Below, one piece after another: positions 1 through 6,258 of a stretch of 9,021 nt of DNA (position 1 is its first letter; every line of letters starts with the position of its first letter). The DNA comes from CAYSLZ01 sp964468355 (lineage in GTDB: Bacteria; Patescibacteriota; Microgenomatia; UBA12405; JAHJSD01), in assembly GCA_964468355.1 (NCBI GenBank), contig CAYXSV010000021.1, positions 1 to 9,021 of the forward strand. Reading direction: 5' to 3'. The position numbers and the translations under genes are program-made. The notes under the pieces were generated by a model. It worked only from the letters and a program-made list of their open reading frames with translations, had not been told where the DNA came from and made no database searches.

Positions 1-2
1 TA

Positions 3-1001
3 GAAGAAGAATTAAAAAAAGGAATTGAAAAATACGGGGCTATATCCGGCTGGGGAATTATAATGAACCCGAAAAACGGCGCAATCTCGGCAATGGCCAG
101 TTTTCCTAATTATGATCCGGCTAATTTTAGCCAATATGAAAAAAAACTATATCCTAATCCGGCGATTGTTGAAGGTTTTGAACCCGGTTCTATTTTTAAA
201 CCGCTTGTTATGGCGGCAGCCATTGAGGAAAACGTTGTAAAACCGGATACGAAATGCACTTTTTGCGATCAGCCCAAAAAGATCGGCGACCATACAATCA
301 AAACTTGGGATGACAATTACCACCCTGATTCAACAATGACTGAAGTCATTCAAAATTCCGACAATGTCGGTATGGTTTTTGTAGCCGAACAGTTAGGAAA
401 AAAAAATATGCTTGACTATCTTGATAAATACGGGTTCGGCAAGAAAACAGGTATCGATTTACAGGAAGAGGCCGCTTTACCGCTTCGAAATCATAATCAA
501 TGGTATCCAATTGACATTGCCACTCTTTCTTTCGGGCAAGGTATTTCAGTTACACCGATACAGCTGGTAACCGCCTTTTCCGGCTTAGCCAACAATGGGA
601 AAATTGTTAAACCCCGTCTCGTCAGACAAATAACTGACGGAACAAAAATTGCTCATGATTACCAGACCCAAATAACGGGTCAACCGTTAAGTGAAAAAAC
701 AACAGCATTAATTAAGGAAATGCTTGTTAATGCTGTCGAAAACGGTGGTGCTAAATGGACTAAACTTGATGACCTAGCCGTAGCCGGAAAAACCGGAACA
801 GCCCAAATCCCAATTGCCGGGCATTACGACAAAGAAAAAACAATTGCTTCTTTTATTGGATATGCTCCGGCTGATAATCCGAAATTTGTAATGCTGATAA
901 GTTTACGTGAGCCGTCCACTTCTCCTTGGGGGTCGGAAACTGCTGCACCGGTTTGGTTTAATATTGCTGATAAATTATCTTATTACTGGGGTTTAAAATG
1001 A
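3..1001 (+). CDS. Class B penicillin-binding protein (FtsI/PBP2-like transpeptidase), 5' end outside window
   Basis: This is the C-terminal 332 residues of a D,D-transpeptidase that cross-links peptidoglycan stem peptides on the outer face of the membrane. The frame is open back to base 3, and the ATG at 63 falls inside the usual 'I-M-(N/D)-P-K-x-G-x-I-x-A-M' entry to the transpeptidase domain, so it is not the start. All three active-site motifs are visible in fragment numbering: S63-I-F-K66 with the acyl-accepting serine, S119-D-N121, and K263-T-G265. A CxxC pair lies at residues 85-88. The N-terminal membrane anchor and dimerisation domain lie upstream of the window. The stop overlaps the ftsW start as ATGA, implying translational coupling and a PBP/SEDS pair. 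Position before ftsW favours FtsI over the elongation PBP2, but the sequence seen here does not settle that. Confidence 0.93.
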   Translation, partial: EEELKKGIEKYGAISGWGIIMNPKNGAISAMASFPNYDPANFSQYEKKLYPNPAIVEGFEPGSIFKPLVMAAAIEENVVKPDTKCTFCDQPKKIGDHTIKTWDDNYHPDSTMTEVIQNSDNVGMVFVAEQLGKKNMLDYLDKYGFGKKTGIDLQEEAALPLRNHNQWYPIDIATLSFGQGISVTPIQLVTAFSGLANNGKIVKPRLVRQITDGTKIAHDYQTQITGQPLSEKTTALIKEMLVNAVENGGAKWTKLDDLAVAGKTGTAQIPIAGHYDKEKTIASFIGYAPADNPKFVMLISLREPSTSPWGSETAAPVWFNIADKLSYYWGLK

Positions 1002-2083
1002 AAAGCGTCACTAAAAAACCGGATTGGGGCTTTATTGGACTAACTGTTTTTTTTGTTTTAGCCGGATTAGTAATGATCGGCGATGCTTCCTTAATTGAAG
1101 GACAAACTCTTTTTAACGATCAGTTTTATTTTATAAAACGACAACTAGTTTGGTTGTTAATCGGCGGAAGTCTAGCTTTTCTGTCCGCTAACATTAATTA
1201 CCATTTTTGGAAAAAAGTTTCTAAAATAGGGTTTTTATTAAGCTTGAGTTTATTATTTTTAGTTTTTTTACCTAAAGTGGGAATTACAGCTTACGGTGCC
1301 AAAAGGTGGCTTGATTTTGGATTTATTAATATTCAACCAGTAGAGCTGGTAAAACTTAGTATTATTTTTCTTTTTTCCACCTTAAGTACAGGAGAAAAAG
1401 AAATCAGCTTATGGCACCAACTATTTTTCCTTTCTATTCCACTCGGCCTAGTATTGATACAGCCGGACTTCGGGTCAGCGGCTCTTTTAGCGGCAACTGC
1501 CGGCTCGGTGTGGTTTTTAAGCGGTAAAAAATTAACTAGTTTATCTTTTCTTGCCACAACCGGCATACTAATCGGGTTTCTTTTGATTATTAGTTCACCT
1601 TACCGTAAAAACCGATTACTTGGACTTTTAAATCCCTTTTATGATCCACGGGGAAAATCTTATCATGCTTATCAATTAGCGCTCACTTTGGGTTCCGGTG
1701 GACTTTTTGGCCGAGGTATGGGTAATTCACGACAAAAATTTCAATATCTTCCTGAAGTAACCACCGATTCAATTGTCGCCCTAATTGGAGAAGAATTTGG
1801 TTTTATCGGTATTAGTGTTTTTATAACTATTTTCTTTTTACTTATCGGCAGAGGTATAAAAATAGCCCGTCAAGCACCGGACAAGTTTGGCCAAGTACTT
1901 GCCGGCGGCTTAATTTCTTTAATTGCCTGGCAAGGGTTAATCAATCTAGGAGCAGTAGCAATTGTTTTACCGCTTACAGGCATGCCTTTTCCTTTTGTTT
2001 CCTACGGCGGGTCTTCACTGATTACTCTTCTAATTGCCGCCGGAATCATTGTTTCCGTCTCCCGCCAGACACCAAATAAATAG
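998..2083 (+). CDS. ftsW: FtsW-like SEDS peptidoglycan glycosyltransferase
   Basis: A polytopic membrane protein of 361 residues, slightly short for FtsW, that polymerises lipid II into glycan strands together with the PBP encoded just upstream. SEDS landmarks in order are G-A-K-R-W at 100-104, Q-P-V-E at 113-116, Q-P-D-F-G at 155-159, G-L-F-G-R-G at 235-240, S-R-Q-K at 244-247 followed by Y-L-P-E, the probable catalytic aspartate D257 before G-E-E-F-G, and S-Y-G-G-S-S at 335-340. The S-R-Q-K form is more typical of FtsW than RodA. The normally conserved QPSE motif reads QPVE, with the glutamate kept. The start overlaps the upstream stop by four bases, and a GGGG run at 988-991 is a possible weak ribosome-binding site. 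No gene follows for 247 bases. Confidence 0.93.
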   Translation: MKSVTKKPDWGFIGLTVFFVLAGLVMIGDASLIEGQTLFNDQFYFIKRQLVWLLIGGSLAFLSANINYHFWKKVSKIGFLLSLSLLFLVFLPKVGITAYGAKRWLDFGFINIQPVELVKLSIIFLFSTLSTGEKEISLWHQLFFLSIPLGLVLIQPDFGSAALLAATAGSVWFLSGKKLTSLSFLATTGILIGFLLIISSPYRKNRLLGLLNPFYDPRGKSYHAYQLALTLGSGGLFGRGMGNSRQKFQYLPEVTTDSIVALIGEEFGFIGISVFITIFFLLIGRGIKIARQAPDKFGQVLAGGLISLIAWQGLINLGAVAIVLPLTGMPFPFVSYGGSSLITLLIAAGIIVSVSRQTPNK

Positions 2084-2105
2084 ACAACCCTTTCTATCCT
2101 TAGCG

Positions 2106-2162
2106 CTACGACTCGCCTCGATTCGGCGAAGCGGGCTCGCCTCGCGGCGAAGCGGGTCGTAG
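2106..2162. repeat. GC-rich cloverleaf-like palindromic element with two tandem hairpins
   Basis: A 7-bp outer stem, CTACGAC (2106-2112) with GTCGTAG (2156-2162), encloses two tandem hairpins. Hairpin 1 is TCGCC/GGCGA at 2113-2117 and 2125-2129 with a 7-base loop. Hairpin 2 is TCGCC/GGCGA at 2137-2141 and 2146-2150 with a 4-base loop. The two inner units are near-direct repeats, each running CTCGCCTCG, then CGGCGAAGCGGG. The block is far richer in G and C than its surroundings. No T-tract follows, so it does not look like a standard intrinsic terminator. It resembles a REP-type interspersed element, but copy number cannot be judged from one window. Confidence 0.75.
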
Positions 2163-2180
2163 AAATTAGCGTAGAAATTA
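2159..2180 (+). repeat. Tandem direct repeat GTAGAAATTA x2
   Basis: The ten bases GTAGAAATTA occur at 2159-2168 and again at 2171-2180, separated by GC, giving a 12-base period. The first copy overlaps the right arm of the GC-rich element and the candidate -35 box of the murG promoter. It may be a binding site or a by-product of insertion of the neighbouring element. Confidence 0.5.
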
Positions 2181-2188
2181 CTTATAAT
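2160..2188 (+). promoter_or_regulatory. Candidate promoter for the murG-to-rodA gene run
   Basis: A perfect TATAAT at 2183-2188 sits 17 bases after TAGAAA at 2160-2165, which matches four of six bases of the TTGACA consensus. Transcription would start near 2195, leaving a leader of about 135 bases before murG that contains the two palindromes described separately. The -35 match is modest and AT-rich spacers produce TATAAT by chance, so this is a moderate call. Confidence 0.4.
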
Positions 2189-2225
2189 TAAAGAAAGTAA
2201 ACAACCAGGTGATCAATATTTAACT

Positions 2226-2239
2226 CAGACTGAAGTCTG
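2226..2239. repeat. Short palindrome CAGACT-GA-AGTCTG
   Basis: Six-base perfect arms flank a two-base centre (GA). In RNA the arms would not close into a stable hairpin without opening some pairs, so a DNA-level dyad site is at least as likely as an RNA structure. It lies 25 bases upstream of a second, longer palindrome in the same spacer before murG. Confidence 0.6.
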
Positions 2240-2264
2240 CTATTGCATACCCTAATTTGTATTA

Positions 2265-2280
2265 GCAGGGTTAACCCTGC
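2265..2280. repeat. Perfect 16-bp palindrome GCAGGGTTAACCCTGC
   Basis: A perfect self-complementary 16-mer with a TTAA centre lies 50 bases upstream of the murG start. A weaker inverted pair, ATAC (2247-2250) with GTAT (2259-2262), sits between it and the upstream palindrome. It is a candidate operator or repeat-family site. No T-run follows, so a terminator role is not supported. Confidence 0.65.
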
Positions 2281-2330
2281 ATTTTCGATACGGACTATGA
2301 GCGGAAGTTTTAGATGTGATAAACTTAAGT

Positions 2331-3422
2331 ATGAAAAAAGTTGTTTTAACCGGTGGACATTTAACCCCGGCATTGGGGGTTATTGAGCAAATTTTAAAAG
2401 AAAAAGATAATTGGGAGATTTTTTATTTCGGCAGAAAATACGCCCTTGAATCAAATAAAGCGGAATCTTTTGAATACCGAACGTTATCCAAACGGGCAAA
2501 AATTAATTTTGTTCCAATAACTACTGGAAGAGTTCAACGCAAGTTTACTCCTAATACGATAAAGAGTTTAATTAAAATACCTTTTGGATTTTTACAAGCA
2601 TTGTGGCTGCTAATTAAAATTAAGCCAAAGGCAATTATTTCTTTTGGTGGATATTTGTCAGTTCCAGTGGTGATATCCGGCTGGTTATTAGGTATACCAG
2701 CAATAACTCATGAGCAAACAAGAACAGTCGGGTTGGGTACAAAAATTAATAAGTTTTTTGTTAAAAAAATTGCCGTCTCTTTTCCGGAAGTTATTAACCA
2801 ACTGCCAGCTAAAAAAACAGTTTTAACCGGCAACCCGGTCGAATCAGCTGTTTTTAAATACCGGCCAAATAAGAATGATGTGCATTTTAAACCAATAATT
2901 AAGTCGAAAAAGCCGTTAATTGTAGTTACCGGCGGTAAAACCGGATCACAAATAATTAACCAAACCGTTTTAAAAATTAAGGATAAATTAACCAAAAATT
3001 ATTTTATTTTTCACCAAATTGGTCTTGACTCAAATGTAGAAGAAAAAATAGAACATAATTATATTGCGGTAAGATTTAAAGAAAACCATGAATTCGGCTG
3101 GCTTTACCGTCAGTCGGATTTGGTTATTGGAAGAAGCGGAGCAAATATCTGCACTTATTTGGCCGCATTAAAAAAACCGGCCCTGCTTATTCCGATTCCC
3201 TGGACGGCTGAAAATGAACAGGTAAAGAATGCTCAATGGCTGGAGGAAATCGGATTGGCAAAAAAAATTGATCAAAAAAGTTTAAGTCCAAAACTTTTAT
3301 ACAAAGAAATAAAAAGCATGATTAAACTTGATAAAAATGTCAAATTGCCTCAATGGTGGAATCGGTCTGATCCCAGAAGCGCTGGTGAAAAAGTCTGGCG
3401 TTTAGCAAAAGGGCTATTATGA
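2331..3422 (+). CDS. murG: MurG-like UDP-GlcNAc:undecaprenyl-PP-MurNAc-pentapeptide GlcNAc transferase
   Basis: A GT-B glycosyltransferase of 363 residues, the normal MurG length, which would add GlcNAc to lipid I on the cytoplasmic membrane face to make lipid II. Visible landmarks are T-G-G-H-L-T-P-A-L at 7-15 with H10, S-F-G-G-Y at 104-108, H-E-Q-T at 127-130 (usually HEQN), T-G-G-K-T-G-S at 200-206, R-S-G-A at 268-271, and the donor-site region ending L-I-P-I-P and E-Q-V-x-N-A at 296-301. The glutamate normally found a few residues after R-S-G-A is tyrosine here (Y276). I chose ATG 2331 over the in-frame GTG at 2316 because M-K-K-V-V-L-T-G-G matches family N-termini. No Shine-Dalgarno sequence is evident. 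The stop overlaps the next start as ATGA. Confidence 0.9.
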   Translation: MKKVVLTGGHLTPALGVIEQILKEKDNWEIFYFGRKYALESNKAESFEYRTLSKRAKINFVPITTGRVQRKFTPNTIKSLIKIPFGFLQALWLLIKIKPKAIISFGGYLSVPVVISGWLLGIPAITHEQTRTVGLGTKINKFFVKKIAVSFPEVINQLPAKKTVLTGNPVESAVFKYRPNKNDVHFKPIIKSKKPLIVVTGGKTGSQIINQTVLKIKDKLTKNYFIFHQIGLDSNVEEKIEHNYIAVRFKENHEFGWLYRQSDLVIGRSGANICTYLAALKKPALLIPIPWTAENEQVKNAQWLEEIGLAKKIDQKSLSPKLLYKEIKSMIKLDKNVKLPQWWNRSDPRSAGEKVWRLAKGLL

Positions 3423-3832
3423 AACTTAAACAACTGCCTTTAGCTATTTTTATTTCCGGTTTAATTTTGCTTTTTGAATTTAAAGTATTACCATATGTAA
3501 TAGATAAGGCAAGAAGCTGGAATAAACAAGTTCATCAGCCGATTCAACAAACAGAGGTAATAAAAACAAAATTAGTTAATAGTTTAAGGGAAAACGACAT
3601 AAAAATAATTAACGGTCCAAAAACTAAACCAGAAATTAACGGCCTAGAGACGTTGATTAAAAGAGAGGGGGAGTTTATAAAGGTAATTTTTTCAACCCAA
3701 CAGCCGCCTCAAACCCAACTTGCCTCTTTACAATTGATTTTAAAAGAAGCTAAAATAGATGAGGGGCTTAATCAAAGGGGTGTCCCAAAATTAATTGATT
3801 TAACCGGAGATAAACCATATGTTGCGTTCTAA
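3419..3832 (+). CDS. Very short FtsQ/DivIB-like membrane protein
   Basis: A 137-residue protein between murG and ftsA, the place where ftsQ usually sits. It has a short positively charged N-terminus, one membrane segment at about residues 6-25, and then an extracytoplasmic part with a probable helix near 40-60. The last segment, with L-Q-L-I-L at 104-108 and the ending I-D-L-T-G-D-K-P-Y-V-A-F, resembles the beta-strand end of FtsQ-family proteins, which often close with an 'IDLR...P.V' pattern. Usual FtsQ proteins exceed 220 residues and carry a POTRA domain after the membrane segment. There is no clear room for one here. The gene overlaps murG by four bases and ftsA by 14, so it is translated with both. 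The FtsQ assignment rests on position, topology and this C-terminal pattern, not on a full domain match. Confidence 0.65.
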   Translation: MKLKQLPLAIFISGLILLFEFKVLPYVIDKARSWNKQVHQPIQQTEVIKTKLVNSLRENDIKIINGPKTKPEINGLETLIKREGEFIKVIFSTQQPPQTQLASLQLILKEAKIDEGLNQRGVPKLIDLTGDKPYVAF

Positions 3833-5078
3833 TTTAGTCGTCGGTCTTGATATCGGCAGTAGTAAGATAGTTACGCTGGTTGGCCAGCATTATCCGGAAG
3901 AAGAACGATTGAATATAATTGGTGTAGCCAATTTTCCTGCCGAGGGCATGCGCAAAGGTCAAATAGTTGATATAGAAAAAGCTACTCAATCAATGATTAA
4001 AAGTATTGAGGCAGCCGAACGGATGGCCAATTATTCGATAAACGAGGCCTATGTCAGTATTTCCGCACCTCATATTTCATCCTTAAATTCACAAGGCGTA
4101 GTTGCCGTTTCCAACCCAACAGGAGAAATTACTGACGAAGATGTTGAAAGAGTTATTGAAGGCGCAAAGGCCGTTTCCCTGCCTTCTTCGCAAGAAATAC
4201 TTCACGTTATACCGAGGCATTACACAGTGGACGGACAATCCGGAGTTATTGACCCGGTAAGTATGGCCGGCGTCCGGCTTGAAGTAGAATCGCACATTGT
4301 TACAGCTTCGACACCGGCGTTAAGAAATTTGTCTAAGTGTCTTGATGAATCCGGAATTAAAATACTTGATTATGTTTTTTCCGGATTTGCCTGTGCCGAA
4401 GCCGTTCTTACACCGACGGAAAAGGAATTAGGAGTTATTCTTGTTGATATGGGGGCAAGCGTAACTTCTTTAGCAATTTACCACGAAGGAGCACCGGCTT
4501 ATTCGGCAGTTATCCCAATTGGAGCAAAAAACGTTACCAACGATTTAGCTATCGGCCTTAGATTATCACTTGATGAGGCGGAAAAGTTAAAACTCAAATT
4601 AAACAGTGAACTTGATAATGATGAGGAAGTCTCGTTAAAAGAACTAGGCGTCAGCGATTCAACACAAAAAATATCGATGAAAACAGCCATCAACGGTATA
4701 GTCGCCCCTCGGTTGGAAGAAATTTTCAAAATGATTGGTGAAAAAATCAGGGACAGCGGGTTTGGCGGGGCAACACCAGCCGGAGTAGTTTTAACCGGCG
4801 GAGGAGCTCAAACAGCAAGAATTAAATACAACTGCCAGCACGCTTTAGGTCTGCCGGTAAGAATTGCCGTCCCAAAAGAAGTCGGCGGTATTGTTGACGA
4901 ACTTTTAGCACCCGATTTTTCATCTTCAATCGGCCTTATTTTATACGGTATTAATAAACAGAGGGCTGAAACCTTATTACCCCACCGGATGTTTGATTTA
5001 GGAAATATAAAGGGCAAGTTACCAATTAAAGGTGCAATCCAGCGGTTAGGAGAAGTTCTTAAACCGCTATTGCCTTAA
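3819..5078 (+). CDS. ftsA: Cell division protein FtsA (actin-like membrane anchor of FtsZ)
   Basis: An actin-fold ATPase of 419 residues that tethers FtsZ filaments to the membrane and recruits later divisome proteins. The phosphate-1 motif G-L-D-I-G-S-S-K is at 9-16. The FtsA-specific 1C subdomain spans roughly 80-165, with I-T-D-E-D-V-E-R-V at 104-112 and I-L-H-V-I-P near 127-132. Phosphate-2 is at 210-217 and the adenosine motif T-G-G-G-A-Q is at 326-331. The last ~19 residues form a plausible amphipathic membrane-targeting helix (K404, R409 and K415 with hydrophobic I, L, V and L). Phosphate-2 reads D-M-G-A-S-V-T-S rather than the common D-I-G-G-G-T-T-D. GGAG at 3806-3809 lies nine bases before the ATG, the clearest Shine-Dalgarno sequence in the cluster. 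The start overlaps the FtsQ-like gene by 14 bases and ftsZ follows after seven. Confidence 0.95.
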   Translation: MLRSNLVVGLDIGSSKIVTLVGQHYPEEERLNIIGVANFPAEGMRKGQIVDIEKATQSMIKSIEAAERMANYSINEAYVSISAPHISSLNSQGVVAVSNPTGEITDEDVERVIEGAKAVSLPSSQEILHVIPRHYTVDGQSGVIDPVSMAGVRLEVESHIVTASTPALRNLSKCLDESGIKILDYVFSGFACAEAVLTPTEKELGVILVDMGASVTSLAIYHEGAPAYSAVIPIGAKNVTNDLAIGLRLSLDEAEKLKLKLNSELDNDEEVSLKELGVSDSTQKISMKTAINGIVAPRLEEIFKMIGEKIRDSGFGGATPAGVVLTGGGAQTARIKYNCQHALGLPVRIAVPKEVGGIVDELLAPDFSSSIGLILYGINKQRAETLLPHRMFDLGNIKGKLPIKGAIQRLGEVLKPLLP

Positions 5079-5085
5079 ACCGCTA
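5041..5085 (+). repeat. Duplicated CTTAAACCGCTA with upstream complement, before ftsZ
   Basis: CTTAAACCGCTA occurs at 5058-5069 and 5074-5085, a 16-base period, with the second copy ending directly at the ftsZ ATG. AGCGGTT at 5041-5047 is complementary to the AACCGCT inside either copy, so two mutually exclusive stem-loops are possible. The first copy lies within the last codons of ftsA. This could affect translation of ftsZ, but stability has not been computed. Confidence 0.45.
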
Positions 5086-6258
5086 ATGGCTTTAGTTGAA
5101 CCACGTCCAAGCCAAGTTGCCAACATCAAAGTTATCGGCGTTGGCGGCGGTGGCGGTAATGTTGTTAACCACATGATTGAATCAAATGAAATTAAAGGCG
5201 TTGATTTTTTAACGGCTAATACAGATGCTCAGGCCTTAATTTCATCTAAAACGGATACTAAAATCCAACTAGGCAAAAAATTAACTAAAGGATTAGGGGC
5301 AGGCGGAAGTCCTAAGATCGGTAAACAGGCGGCTGAAGAATCTTCTAAAGAAATAATGGATTTAATCAAGGGTTCCGATATGGTTTTTATTGCCGGAGGA
5401 ATGGGCGGCGGTACTGCCAGCGGAGCGGCACCGGTTATCGGTAAAATTGCTAAAGAAGAACTGGGGGTACTAACCGTCGGGGTTGTAACTAAACCGTTTA
5501 TTTTTGAAGGAACAAGAAGAATGGTTATTGCGGAAGAAGCAATTGAAAAAATGAAGGAGAGTGTTGATACTCTAATAGTCATTCCAAATCAAAAATTACT
5601 TGATATTGCCAGTGATAATCTAACTTTAGTTGAGGCCTTTAATCTGGCTGACTCTGTTTTAACCCAAGGAGTGAAGGGTATTTCAGAGTTAATTACCACG
5701 CCGGGCTTAATTAATTTAGATTTTGCTGATATTAAGTCAATCATGAAAAATGCAGGCAGTGCCTTATTGGGAGTTGGCCAGGCCAGCGGAGAAAATCGGT
5801 CAAAAGAAGCAGTAATGAGCGCTATTTCGTCGCCTTTGCTTGACGTCAGCATTGACGGCGCCCGCGGTATTTTATTTAATATCACCGGTTCATCCGACCT
5901 GACAATGTTGGAAGTGGAAAAAGCTGCCCAGGAAATAAGTCAGCTTGTCGGCGGCGACGCAAATATTATTTTCGGAGCTAGTATTGAACAAAATTTCAAA
6001 GGTGTAAAAATAACGGTTATAGCAACCGGATTTGATCAATCCCACCAAATGCTTTCCCAACTGGTTAATAAAAAAGAAGAAAAAATAGATAGAGAAATAA
6101 CGGTTGATAACAAAGAAATTGATGAAACCGATACGGAAGAAACTAAAAAAGAAGAGGAAACCGATGAGATTGAGTTTTCCCAAGAAAATTTACCCGAAGG
6201 TGTTGAAATAAACGATAAGTTTGATATTCCTTCCTTTTTAAGAAAACAGAGAAAATGA
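5086..6258 (+). CDS. ftsZ: Cell division protein FtsZ (tubulin-like GTPase)
   Basis: The Z-ring tubulin homologue, 390 residues, polymerising in the cytoplasm at the division site. The G-rich nucleotide loop G-V-G-G-G-G-G-N is at 18-25, T-N-T-D-type A-N-T-D at 44-47, and G-A-G-G-S-P at 71-76. The tubulin signature at 107-113 reads G-G-G-T-A-S-G rather than G-G-G-T-G-T-G. E-G-T-R-R lies at 141-145, I-P-N-Q at 166-169 (commonly IPND), and the catalytic T7 loop N-L-D-F-A-D is intact at 210-215. A charged, Glu/Lys-rich linker spans about 328-375. The C-terminal peptide F-D-I-P-S-F-L-R at 379-386 is the usual contact for FtsA, encoded directly upstream. No Shine-Dalgarno sequence is evident. The stop overlaps the next start as ATGA. 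Confidence 0.96.
   Translation: MALVEPRPSQVANIKVIGVGGGGGNVVNHMIESNEIKGVDFLTANTDAQALISSKTDTKIQLGKKLTKGLGAGGSPKIGKQAAEESSKEIMDLIKGSDMVFIAGGMGGGTASGAAPVIGKIAKEELGVLTVGVVTKPFIFEGTRRMVIAEEAIEKMKESVDTLIVIPNQKLLDIASDNLTLVEAFNLADSVLTQGVKGISELITTPGLINLDFADIKSIMKNAGSALLGVGQASGENRSKEAVMSAISSPLLDVSIDGARGILFNITGSSDLTMLEVEKAAQEISQLVGGDANIIFGASIEQNFKGVKITVIATGFDQSHQMLSQLVNKKEEKIDREITVDNKEIDETDTEETKKEEETDEIEFSQENLPEGVEINDKFDIPSFLRKQRK

Noticed and set aside
63..65. ATG at 63 as the start of the PBP gene
   Set aside because: The frame is open to the window edge, and the residues just before it (G-W-G-I-I) continue the normal PBP sequence, so this Met is internal.
2106..2170. GC-rich hairpins as an intrinsic terminator of ftsW
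   Set aside because: The stems are followed by TAGAAATTAG without a T-tract, so the standard signal is missing. Attenuation or processing remains possible.
2316..2330. GTG at 2316 as the murG start
   Set aside because: It adds five residues not expected in the family, while ATG 2331 gives the typical M-K-K-V-V-L-T-G-G N-terminus.
2188..2373. 61-residue minus-strand frame in the murG leader
   Set aside because: It overlaps the murG start and the palindromes, and shows no motif or ribosome-binding site.
5229..5582. 117-residue minus-strand reading frame opposite ftsZ
   Set aside because: It lies wholly within a certain FtsZ gene, shows no recognisable motif and has low-complexity Pro/Ser/Ile content typical of a shadow frame.
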